From positions 1 through 64,000 of the forward strand of contig JAEYRN010000062.1 in assembly GCA_023435565.1 (NCBI GenBank): a stretch of DNA of 64,000 nucleotides, written 5' to 3'. This document shows, piece by piece, positions 53,063 through 60,613 of the stretch. Numbering within the stretch: the first letter of the stretch is position 1; every line of letters starts with the position of its first letter. A program made the translations under genes and the position numbers. The notes under the pieces are model-generated. The model saw only the letters and a list, made by a program, of their open reading frames with translations. It was not told the origin of the DNA and searched no databases. Source of the DNA: Bacillota bacterium. GTDB lineage: Bacteria; Bacillota; UBA4882; UBA8346.

Positions 53063-53680
53063 TCAATGTTGAGGCGTAATTATCACATGACGGTAAGGGT
53101 CTTCCCCTTCACTATACGTCATTATATCTTTATAACTTTGTAAGGTTGAGTGAATTATCCTGCGTTCGTGAGGAGACATGGGTTCCAATACTTGCCGTTT
53201 CCCTTCCCGTTTGACTTTATCCGCCATTTTAATTGCCAATCGGCGTAAAGTATCTTCACGGCGGCGGCGGTAGCCGGCCACATCAACAATAATCCGTTCT
53301 TTTTCTGTTTGGTCCTTATTAACAGCTAAGTTGACCAGATATTGGATGGAATCCAATGTTTGACCTCGTTTACCAATTAAAATTCCAAGATCTTTTCCGT
53401 TAATGTTTAAAACTGTGTTATCCGAACGTTTAAAAATTTCGACTTGTGCCGGAACACCCATGTTTACTAGCATTTCTCTAAGGAAAAGGCCAGCAACTTG
53501 GGCTAAATCTTCTTTGACAGTTACTCGAACCCTAACCGCTTTTCCGCCAAACCCAAAAAATCCTTTGGTGGTTTCTTCCAAGACTTCGATTTTTACTTTA
53601 TCAGGTTTAACCCCAAGTTCTTCAATGGCTTCCGAAATTGCTTCTTCTTTAGTTCGGCTAACTTTTTCGACTGATTTCAC
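53063..53680 (-). CDS. jag: RNA-binding protein Jag/KhpB (SpoIIIJ-associated)
   Basis: A 205-residue protein with three domains: Jag_N (residues 4-52, ending G-F-F-G-F-G-G-K), a type II KH domain (about 75-145, L-I-G-K-R-G-Q-T-L-D-S-I-Q), and an R3H domain at the end (P-H-E-R-R-I-I-H). It binds RNA and affects division and, in Bacillus, sits with SpoIIIJ. Start is GTG at 53680, 5 bases after AAGGAGGT. It follows yidC by 27 bases. Confidence 0.95.
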   Translation of the reverse strand: MKSVEKVSRTKEEAISEAIEELGVKPDKVKIEVLEETTKGFFGFGGKAVRVRVTVKEDLAQVAGLFLREMLVNMGVPAQVEIFKRSDNTVLNINGKDLGILIGKRGQTLDSIQYLVNLAVNKDQTEKERIIVDVAGYRRRREDTLRRLAIKMADKVKREGKRQVLEPMSPHERRIIHSTLQSYKDIMTYSEGEDPYRHVIITPQH

Positions 53681-53707
53681 TATATACCTCCTTCAAATCA
53701 GTTGGGA

Positions 53708-54403
53708 TTATTTCTTTTTGGTTTCCTCCGAAGAACTGTCTTCTTTATGATGAAGGTGCTCTTTCACCACAAAATATTCATTAATCAAATATTGCTGCGC
53801 AATTCCAACTACGTTACTAACTACCCAATATAAGCCAATTCCGGCGTTAACTTGATAAGTAAAGAAACCAAACATAACCGGCATGATATATAGCATCATT
53901 TTGGTTTGATCGTTTCCGGTGGTAGTAGGAGTAGTAAGTTTTTGCTGAAAAAAAGTGGTTACCCCGGAAATAATCGCCAAAGCAAGATTCCCTTTATCCT
54001 TAAGAAAGAATAAGCCGTAAAAATTAGCGTCTTTAATGACATTAGTGATATAATCGGGGTTTTGCAGTAAGTTAAAAATACCAAATAAAATTGGAATTTG
54101 AATTAGTAAAGGAAGGCATCCACTAAAAGGATTAATTTTTTCCTTCTGATAAAGCTCCATGGTACGGCGTTGATATTCTTCGGGATTGGTTTTATAATAC
54201 TTGTCCTGAATTTCCTTTAATTTTGGCTGGATTGTTTTCATTTTATTCATTGCCTGGACCTGTTTTAACGTGGTTGGAAACAAAACCGTTTTAATCAAAA
54301 CAGTTAATAAAATAATGGCCCAACCCCAGTTATTGGTCACTGAATAAAAATATTCTAAAACAATTTGAAATAAGTCGCTAAAAGGTTTAATAATAAAATT
54401 CAA
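53708..54403 (-). CDS. yidC: Membrane protein insertase YidC (SpoIIIJ/OxaA1 type)
   Basis: A 231-residue YidC of the short Gram-positive type with about five membrane segments. W-G-W-A-I-I-L-L-T-V-L-I-K and M-K-x-I-Q-P-K-L-K-E-I-Q-D-K-Y are family signatures, and the C-terminal tail is charged. It lacks the long periplasmic P1 domain of proteobacterial YidC, and no lipoprotein signal is evident. The start is TTG at 54403, after GGAGAGGGTG. It lies between yidD and jag in the conserved origin cluster. Confidence 0.94.
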   Translation of the reverse strand: MNFIIKPFSDLFQIVLEYFYSVTNNWGWAIILLTVLIKTVLFPTTLKQVQAMNKMKTIQPKLKEIQDKYYKTNPEEYQRRTMELYQKEKINPFSGCLPLLIQIPILFGIFNLLQNPDYITNVIKDANFYGLFFLKDKGNLALAIISGVTTFFQQKLTTPTTTGNDQTKMMLYIMPVMFGFFTYQVNAGIGLYWVVSNVVGIAQQYLINEYFVVKEHLHHKEDSSSEETKKK

Positions 54404-54431
54404 ATCGAAACACCCTCTCCGTTAATAATTC

Positions 54432-54647
54432 TTATTCCTTTGGTATTGGATCATAGCCACCATTATTAAAAGGGTTACATCGTAAAATTCTTCGTACTCC
54501 TAATAATAATCCTTTCCTAACGCCAAATTTGGTGACCGCTTGAAAAGTATATTCCGAGCAAGTCGGGTAAAAGCGGCAACTCTTAAGTAGAAAAGGTGAC
54601 AAGAATTTACGATAGCATGTTATAAAAAGAAGGATTACACCTTTCAT
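54432..54647 (-). CDS. yidD: Membrane protein insertion efficiency factor YidD
   Basis: A 71-residue protein with the invariant pattern Y-R-K-F-L-S-P-F ... C-R-F-Y-P-T-C-S-E-Y and R-I-L-R-C-N-P-F-N-N-G-G-Y-D-P. An N-terminal amphipathic helix probably associates with the membrane. It assists YidC. Its start overlaps the rnpA stop by four bases (ATGA). Confidence 0.96.
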   Translation of the reverse strand: MKGVILLFITCYRKFLSPFLLKSCRFYPTCSEYTFQAVTKFGVRKGLLLGVRRILRCNPFNNGGYDPIPKE

Positions 54648-55003
54648 TGGGAATCCTCCAACTCTCCCTTATTTTTCAGTGCTAAAAAATCTACCTTAAA
54701 AAGTATATGTTGGATCTCATCAATTATACTATTTAAAGAGGCGTTTATAATCTGTTTTTTAGCGACCAAAAGCATGTCCCAACCTATTTGGTTCGGGAAG
54801 GTAATAAGTCTAACCGCTTCTCGTAATAAACGCTTTATATAATTACGATGTACGGCGGAACCCAACTTTTTTCCGACACAGATTCCAAAACGGTTAGTTT
54901 GGTATTGATTGCGAAGAAAATAGACCACTAAGTATCTTCCCTGGATTGAGTGGCCCTTTTCAAATATTTGTTGAAACTCATGATTTTTTTTTATAACTTC
55001 CAA
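54644..55003 (-). CDS. rnpA: Ribonuclease P protein component
   Basis: A 119-residue basic protein that assists the RNase P RNA in tRNA 5' maturation. The conserved R-F-G-I-C-V-G-K-K-L-G-S-A-V-H-R-N-Y-I-K-R-L-L-R-E segment (residues about 38-62) is present, in pieces typical of the RNR motif. The start is TTG at 55003; the site is weak (AGGA about 12 bases upstream), consistent with coupling to the preceding rpmH. Confidence 0.94.
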   Translation of the reverse strand: MEVIKKNHEFQQIFEKGHSIQGRYLVVYFLRNQYQTNRFGICVGKKLGSAVHRNYIKRLLREAVRLITFPNQIGWDMLLVAKKQIINASLNSIIDEIQHILFKVDFLALKNKGELEDSQ

Positions 55004-55032
55004 ACTGGTCCATACGTCCTAAATTTAGATAA

Positions 55033-55167
55033 TTAAGCTGATAAAACCTTTCGACCTTTAGCGCGACGGCGGCTAATAACTTTTCTGCCGTTTTTAGAAG
55101 CCATTCTAGCTAAAAAACCATGGTCCTTTTTATATTTACGGCGGTTTGGTTGATAAGTCATCTTCAT
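55033..55167 (-). CDS. rpmH: Ribosomal protein L34
   Basis: A 44-residue frame on the minus strand reads T-Y-Q-P-N-R-R-K-Y-K-K-D-H-G-F near its start and S-R-R-R-A-K-G-R-K near its end, unmistakably L34. The residue usually K-R (as in P-K-K/N-R-R-R-K/R-x-H-G-F) is conserved in type. ATG 55167 follows GAGAGGTG by about 7 bases; a second ATG two codons on is possible. It heads the rpmH-rnpA-yidD-yidC-jag operon and is divergent from dnaA across oriC. Confidence 0.95.
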   Translation of the reverse strand: MKMTYQPNRRKYKKDHGFLARMASKNGRKVISRRRAKGRKVLSA

Positions 55168-55376
55168 TTGTCTTCACCTCTCATGTATATAGTTAACTTT
55201 GAATACTCAAAATTTTTAAATCCAATAAAAGAAAATAATCCGCTTATATTATAATTGTCAAGTTAATTAGTGTCAATAGTTAAATTATAAATAGCAGGGA
55301 ACGATTATTTTTTAAGATTAAATAAATCATGTTAATTTAAAGGATTACTTATTTAACCAAAGACCATTTCCAATAT

Positions 55377-55585
55377 TGTGGATAATTTTAAATTGCCAAA
55401 GCTTAAAGATTTTGTTATTATAGGATCGTCTTTCAAAATAATCCACAGGGTGTTGATTATTTAGTGGATAACTAAAAAACTGTGGATATTTTATATCTTC
55501 TGTTAGTAGCCTGTTTTCTCTTTTATCCTTTTGCTTTTAGCCTTATTTTTTCAACGTTTGTTTAAATATTAACAAGTTATTCACA
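55377..55585. other. Upstream part of oriC: DnaA-box cluster between rpmH and dnaA
   Basis: The 450-base divergent gap holds one perfect DnaA box, TGTGGATAA (55377-55385), and at least four one-mismatch boxes: TAATCCACA (55439-55447), AGTGGATAA (55463-55471), TGTGGATAT (55481-55489) and TTATTCACA (55577-55585). The gap should also hold the dnaA and rpmH promoters. The cluster matches the upstream (incA/B-like) half of the bipartite Bacillus origin. Confidence 0.85.
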
Positions 55586-55621
55586 GGTTCTGGATAAACG
55601 ATTGGGGAGCGATACTCAGCT

Positions 55622-56941
55622 ATGACTAATTTAGATACAGTCTGGGAAAAGACATTAGAATCAATTGCTAATTTATTAAGTAAGCCAAGTTTTGAAACAT
55701 GGTTCAAACCTACTAAACCGATTTCCTTAGACGGTAGTGTATTAACTGTTGAAGTTCCAAATGATTTTGCTCGGGAATGGCTTGAATCAAGATATGCTTC
55801 TCTTTTGTCTGCGACGATTAGAGATTTAATTGAGGAAGAGATTGAACTTCGTTTCGTAACACCGGAAAGAAATGATTCGGTTAAAGTTACAACAGCTGCT
55901 CCACAATCGGTTGCTCAACCTTCCTCTCTTAATCCTAAATATACTTTTGAAAGTTTCGTTGTTGGTGAAAGTAACCGTTTTGCTCATGCCGCTTCTTTAG
56001 CCGTTGCTGAAGCTCCCGGAAAAGCTTATAACCCATTATTTATTTATGGTGGGGTCGGTTTAGGAAAAACTCATTTAATGCAAGCTGTTGGTCATTTTGT
56101 ATTAAAAAGTCACCCTGATTATAGGGTGGTTTATGTTTCATCCGAAAAATTTACTAATGAATTAATTAATGCAATCCGATTTAACCGAACACCTCAATTT
56201 CGTGATACTTACCGTAATGTTGATGTTCTCTTAGTTGATGATATTCAATTTTTTGCCGGTAAAGAGAGTACTCAGGAAGAATTTTTTCATACTTTTAATA
56301 CTCTCTATGAATCAGGGCGTCAAATTGTTATTTCAAGCGACCGTCCTCCTAAAGAAATTCCAACTTTGGAGGACCGTCTTCGTTCTCGTTTTGAATGGGG
56401 TTTAATAACTGATATTCAAGCACCTGATCTTGAAACCAGAATTGCAATCTTAAGGAAAAAAGCATCAACAGAAGGTTGGCATTTGCCAAACGATGTAATT
56501 GTAAATATTGCCGATCAAATTAATTCCAATATTCGTGAACTTGAAGGGGCCTTAATTAGAATAATCGCTTTTGCTTCTTTTCATAATAAACAAATTAGTC
56601 TAGAGATGGCTAATGAAGTACTAAAAGATGTAATTTCATCTTCAAAAACTCAACGGGTTACAATTCCATTAATTCAACAAGCTGTAGCCGAATTCTTCAA
56701 TATAGAAATTGAAGATCTAAAAGCGCAACGGCGGACTAAGAACGTAACTTTTCCTCGTCAAATAGCAATGTATATTATTCGTGAATTAACTGATTATTCG
56801 TTACCTAAAATTGGTGAAGAATTTGGTGGAAGAGATCATACCACAGTTATTCATGCCTACGAAAAAATTCAAAATTCAATTAAAGAAGATCCGGAGGTTG
56901 ACCGTATTATCAAAACATTAATTCACAAATTAGGTTATTAG
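55622..56941 (+). CDS. dnaA: Chromosomal replication initiator protein DnaA
   Basis: DnaA binds DnaA boxes and opens oriC. Domain I starts W-E-K-T-L-E-S-I-A-N-L-L-S-K-P-S-F-E-T-W near residue 8, a short linker follows, then the AAA+ domain with Walker A G-G-V-G-L-G-K-T-H near 143, Walker B L-L-V-D-D-I-Q-F-F near 203, and domain IV with the signature G-G-R-D-H-T-T-V-I-H near 400. It is 439 residues long, normal. A GGGGAGCG site lies about 10 bases before the ATG. Confidence 0.98.
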   Translation: MTNLDTVWEKTLESIANLLSKPSFETWFKPTKPISLDGSVLTVEVPNDFAREWLESRYASLLSATIRDLIEEEIELRFVTPERNDSVKVTTAAPQSVAQPSSLNPKYTFESFVVGESNRFAHAASLAVAEAPGKAYNPLFIYGGVGLGKTHLMQAVGHFVLKSHPDYRVVYVSSEKFTNELINAIRFNRTPQFRDTYRNVDVLLVDDIQFFAGKESTQEEFFHTFNTLYESGRQIVISSDRPPKEIPTLEDRLRSRFEWGLITDIQAPDLETRIAILRKKASTEGWHLPNDVIVNIADQINSNIRELEGALIRIIAFASFHNKQISLEMANEVLKDVISSSKTQRVTIPLIQQAVAEFFNIEIEDLKAQRRTKNVTFPRQIAMYIIRELTDYSLPKIGEEFGGRDHTTVIHAYEKIQNSIKEDPEVDRIIKTLIHKLGY

Positions 56942-57016
56942 CCTTAGGATAAATTATTATTAAGTTGTTAATATATTTTGTACACAATAATTTTTATCTT
57001 GTGAAATATGTTAATT

Positions 57017-57160
57017 TGTAGATAAACTCTTTTTTATCAACAATATGTTCTAATAAAAAAGATTGATAGCTAAACGGTTTTTTTAATTTATTAACATTAT
57101 CAACAGCTACTACCACTACTATTATTTTAATATATATATTATATAAATAATATAAAGCAT
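57017..57160. other. Downstream part of oriC: DnaA boxes, DnaA-trio-like tract and AT-rich unwinding region
   Basis: The dnaA-dnaN gap has degenerate boxes TGTAGATAA (57017-57025), TTATCAACA (57034-57042) and TTATCAACA (57097-57105). Directly after the last box comes GCTACTACCACTACTATTAT (57106-57125), which on the other strand is a run of TAG-like triplets spaced three bases apart. An almost pure A/T stretch follows to about 57160. Box + GC pair + trio tract + AT-rich DNA is the layout of the Bacillus basal unwinding site. Confidence 0.8.
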
Positions 57161-57191
57161 AATTAGATCTGGGGAAAAGGGAGGCATTTTA

Positions 57192-58289
57192 ATGAAATTT
57201 ATTTGCGCTCAAGAAGATTTATCGCGTTATTTACAAATTGTAGTCCGGGCTATTGCTACTAAATCTACTCTGCCGATCTTGACCGGAATATTGCTTGAAA
57301 CAAAAGAAAATAATTTACGCTGTGTAGCTACTGATCTCGAAATTGCAGTAGAAGTTAAAATACCAAATGTTCAAATTCAAAAACCAGGAATTGTTGTTTT
57401 ACCTGGAAAAACTTTTGTAGAAATTGTGAGACATTTACCTCAGGTTCCCATAGAAGTGGAATTAGATGAAAATACAAAAACTGTGTCAATCGTTAGTAAA
57501 CATTCATCCTACCAGTTACCTGTTTTACCGGTAGAAGAGTTTCCAACCTTACCTGATATAAAAAATGGCGAAAAATTAGTAATAAACAGTGAGAAGCTGA
57601 AAGAAGCGATCCGGCAGACTATTTATGCTACATTAGCGGAAGATCCCCGTCCTTTTCTATCCAGTATTCTTTGGGAAAGCACCTCTGACCATCTTAGACT
57701 AGTGGCTACTGATGTTAATCGCTTGGCAGTTAAAGATATTCCAATAAAAACAGGTATCCAAAGAACAGTTTTGGTTCCTGTAAGAGCATTAAGAGAAATA
57801 TCTAATATATTTGGATCAAATCCTGAAGAAAAATTAGATGTTTATATTGGTGAAAAGTTGATTTATCTCACTGGAGCAGGGATTACTTTTTCATCAAGGT
57901 TGGTTGAAGCGCAATTTCCCCGTTATGAACAGGTTATCCCCAAAGAATTTCAAGGAAATATATTAATTAACAGAAATATGTTAATTGAAGCATTGGAAAG
58001 AACTTCTTTAGTAAGCAATTCGATTCGGCTTTCAATTTCTAGTAAAGGAGTTATTATTACAGCGAAAGAACCGGACAAAGGAAGATCATACGAAGAAATT
58101 CCGGTAGATTTTACTGGGCAAGAAATAGAAATCGGTTTTAATGTCAGGTTTCTTTTAGATTTTTTAAAAGTAGTCGAAGCGGAAGAAATTCTTTTTAAAT
58201 ACATTCAAGAACAAAAACCGGCTTTAATGCAGATTAATGGAAAAGAAGATTATATTTATATAGTAATGCCCCTTAAATTATCAACCTGA
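57192..58289 (+). CDS. dnaN: DNA polymerase III subunit beta (sliding clamp)
   Basis: A 365-residue ring clamp with three repeated domains. The N-terminus M-K-F-I-C-A-Q-E-D-L-S-R-Y-L and S-T-L-P-I-L-T-G-I-L-L-E are canonical, as are the A-T-D-L/V pairs and the C-terminal Y-I-Y-I-V-M-P-L-K. A GGGGAAAAGGGAGG site precedes the ATG. It tethers the polymerase to DNA. Confidence 0.98.
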   Translation: MKFICAQEDLSRYLQIVVRAIATKSTLPILTGILLETKENNLRCVATDLEIAVEVKIPNVQIQKPGIVVLPGKTFVEIVRHLPQVPIEVELDENTKTVSIVSKHSSYQLPVLPVEEFPTLPDIKNGEKLVINSEKLKEAIRQTIYATLAEDPRPFLSSILWESTSDHLRLVATDVNRLAVKDIPIKTGIQRTVLVPVRALREISNIFGSNPEEKLDVYIGEKLIYLTGAGITFSSRLVEAQFPRYEQVIPKEFQGNILINRNMLIEALERTSLVSNSIRLSISSKGVIITAKEPDKGRSYEEIPVDFTGQEIEIGFNVRFLLDFLKVVEAEEILFKYIQEQKPALMQINGKEDYIYIVMPLKLST

Positions 58290-58622
58290 TTTATTATTTG
58301 AATAAAGATAATCTTAATATTGGCAAGATATAACCAGGGAAACCTGGTTTTATCATTTACTTTATTCAAGAATAAAAAGAAACAAAAATATTGTTAAAAA
58401 GAGCATTGTGGAAAAACAGTGGATATAGTGGATAAATATTAAATTTAACAATCTCTAATAGTAAGGTAAAATTTGTCATCAAAGCAGGAAAGGTTTTAGA
58501 AATGAAGAATTAGAATTACGGCCAGTATAGATAATTCTTCATAAGGAAAAATTTGAATTTTAATGAGAAAAAAATATATTTAATTCTAGTTTGATCTTTT
58601 AAATAAGAACCAAGGAAAGCTA
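58290..58622. other. Gene-free gap between dnaN and recF, where yaaA is often found
   Basis: About 330 bases without a frame resembling the S4-domain YaaA/RlbA protein. AACCAGG-GAAA-CCTGGTT (58333-58350) is a hairpin, possibly a terminator for dnaN. Further on, AGTGGATAT and AGTGGATAA (about 58419-58435) resemble DnaA boxes. The recF promoter presumably lies near the end. Confidence 0.5.
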
Positions 58623-59723
58623 ATGTACCTTAACTATTTAGAGTTAACAAATTTTAGGAATTATCGAAAACTTAGTCTCAATTTATCAGAACACGTAAAT
58701 ATTTTTTTTGGGAATAATGCCCAGGGAAAGACTAACTTATTAGAAGCCATAGCATTGCTTTGTCTTGGAAAACCTATTCGTACCAAAAAAGATACAGATT
58801 TAATTAGGTGGGAAAATGAGTATTGTTTTTGTAGAGGATTATTTTTAAATAGCGACTATCAAACACAGATCGAAATAGGAATCGGGATTAAGGAAAAGAG
58901 AATAAAAGTCGATGGCCAAATTGTTAAAAATAACTCTGTTTTCGGGCAAATACCTGTAGTAATATTTTCACCAGATGATTTGCAAATCATTAAGGGACCG
59001 CCACAGCAACGACGGGATTTTATTGACTTGTACCTGGCACAAATTGATCCTAAGTATCGGTTTGTCTATTATAATTTCTATAAAGTATTACAACAGCGTA
59101 ACCGTCTTTTAAAACAAGAATACGTAAACCCGGAAGAATTGGAAACATGGAATGACCAGTTAGTTGAAAAAGGAACTAAAGTAATTAAGTATCGAAATTC
59201 TTTAATAACTACAGTTAGACCTAATATTATTGCGGCACAACGAATTATAAGCGGTGAAAAAGAAGAGTTGGATTTGGAATATTTGAGTTTCAATGATCAA
59301 ATACTCCCTGATGATGAGGAAATAATTAGAAATAAGTTTTTTGAAGAGCTTCAAAATCTAAAAAAAGTGGAGTTACAAAGAGGAATAACTTTGGTTGGGC
59401 CGCACCGGGATGATTTGCGTTTAATGATTAATCAACAAGTTGAACTAAAAAATTTTGGATCCCAAGGGCAGCAGCGAACGGCAGCCTTAGCATTAAAATT
59501 GGGACTGGTTAATACTATCAAAGAAGCTCGTGGAATTAACCCTTTAATCTTATTGGACGATGTAATGTCGGAATTTGATGATCAACGTAAACAACACCTT
59601 TTACAATTATTGATTAGTTCGTCGCAGACTTTTTTAACTTCAACCAGTAAGAAGGATTTTCCTATTAGTGAGCAACAGACCGTTTTTTTTGAAGTTAAAC
59701 AGGGGGAAGTCCAATTTGCCTAG
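58623..59723 (+). CDS. recF: DNA replication and repair protein RecF
   Basis: RecF is an SMC-like ATPase that helps load RecA at gaps. Walker A is G-N-N-A-Q-G-K-T-N near residues 30-38, the signature G-S-Q-G-Q-Q-R-T near 275, and Walker B is L-I-L-L-D-D-V-M-S-E near 305. The opening L-E-L-T-N-F-R-N-Y is canonical. Length is 366. Its end overlaps the DUF721 gene by 8 bases. Confidence 0.97.
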   Translation: MYLNYLELTNFRNYRKLSLNLSEHVNIFFGNNAQGKTNLLEAIALLCLGKPIRTKKDTDLIRWENEYCFCRGLFLNSDYQTQIEIGIGIKEKRIKVDGQIVKNNSVFGQIPVVIFSPDDLQIIKGPPQQRRDFIDLYLAQIDPKYRFVYYNFYKVLQQRNRLLKQEYVNPEELETWNDQLVEKGTKVIKYRNSLITTVRPNIIAAQRIISGEKEELDLEYLSFNDQILPDDEEIIRNKFFEELQNLKKVELQRGITLVGPHRDDLRLMINQQVELKNFGSQGQQRTAALALKLGLVNTIKEARGINPLILLDDVMSEFDDQRKQHLLQLLISSSQTFLTSTSKKDFPISEQQTVFFEVKQGEVQFA

Positions 59724-60258
59724 CGATAGTTTTAAAAGTATCATTGAAAAAATTTTCCGCCAAAATGGAAGTTGGTCAAGATTAAAAGGGGAAATGTCCG
59801 TTTATTATTGGCCAAGGATAGCCGGAGCGGAAATTGCCGCTAAAGTTGAGGCGGTCCGTTACAGAAATGGATTTTTATATCTTCAAACTGAAAATCCAGC
59901 CTTAGCTCATCAAGTTTCTCTTTTAACTTTGGAAATTATTAAGCGGTTTCAAAAAGTACTGGGTAAAAACATAATCAAAGGGATTAAAATAAAAATAGGA
60001 GCGACTACACTTCCAAAAAAACACACTTTTTCAAGTGTTAACGATTATCCTCTTACAGATGGAGAAAAGAATATTATTGAAAATTGTTCAAATACTTTAA
60101 AAGACCCTGATTTATCAAGTATAATGGTAAAATTGATTCAATCTTTTTATCAAAATCAAAAACAAGTTTTAGCTGAAGGCGGTCATCGTTGCCAAAATTG
60201 TCATACTGTTATCACTGGAGATTATTTATATTGCCCTTGTTGTCAAATAAAGATATAA
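59716..60258 (+). CDS. DUF721 (DciA-like) protein with C-terminal zinc ribbon
   Basis: A 180-residue protein. The N-terminal ~95 residues match DUF721: a helical region, W-P-R-I-A-G-A-E-I-A-A-K-V and L-Y-L-Q-T-E-N-P-A-L-A-H-Q. DciA members load the replicative helicase in many bacteria; position next to recF and gyrB fits a replication role, but this is inference. The C-terminus has C-x-x-C and C-P-C-C, a likely zinc ribbon, which is not part of minimal DUF721. The TTG at 59716 follows AGGGGGAA; an in-frame GTG at 59668 lies inside recF without a clear site. Confidence 0.8.
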   Translation: MPSDSFKSIIEKIFRQNGSWSRLKGEMSVYYWPRIAGAEIAAKVEAVRYRNGFLYLQTENPALAHQVSLLTLEIIKRFQKVLGKNIIKGIKIKIGATTLPKKHTFSSVNDYPLTDGEKNIIENCSNTLKDPDLSSIMVKLIQSFYQNQKQVLAEGGHRCQNCHTVITGDYLYCPCCQIKI

Positions 60259-60309
60259 TTTAAAATCAGGGCTATAAGTCAAATAGTGAGTACATTAGGA
60301 GGGAAAACC

Positions 60310-60567
60310 ATGTTTATTCACTTGGGTGGGGATACATTAATTAACTCAAAAAGAATAGTAGCTATTCTTAACGCTGACAGTGTCTTAGGGGCTAATAGTT
60401 CTAAAGAATTCTTAAAAACTGCTCAAGAAGAAGGATTTATTGCGAATCATGACCAAAAAGAATATAAATCAATCGTAATTACGGATAAGAATATTTACTT
60501 GTCTCCCATATCTACACTAACTTTAAAAAAGCGGGCTAACTTTGTTGATAGTTTAAGTGAAATATAG
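60310..60567 (+). CDS. RemB-like (DUF370/YaaB) regulatory protein
   Basis: An 85-residue protein starting M-F-I-H-L-G-G-D, with N-S-K-R-I-V-A-I-L-N and S-I-V-I-T-D-K-N-I-Y-L-S-P-I, diagnostic of the RemA/RemB family. In Bacillus, YaaB/RemB is encoded between recF and gyrB, exactly as here, and RemA regulates matrix and osmoprotection genes. The ATG at 60310 follows AGGAGGG by about 6 bases; the frame is open further upstream to 60286. Confidence 0.9.
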   Translation: MFIHLGGDTLINSKRIVAILNADSVLGANSSKEFLKTAQEEGFIANHDQKEYKSIVITDKNIYLSPISTLTLKKRANFVDSLSEI

Positions 60568-60613
60568 GATGAAGCAAATTTCTTATATAGCCTCGAGAGG
60601 AGATTTATTATAA

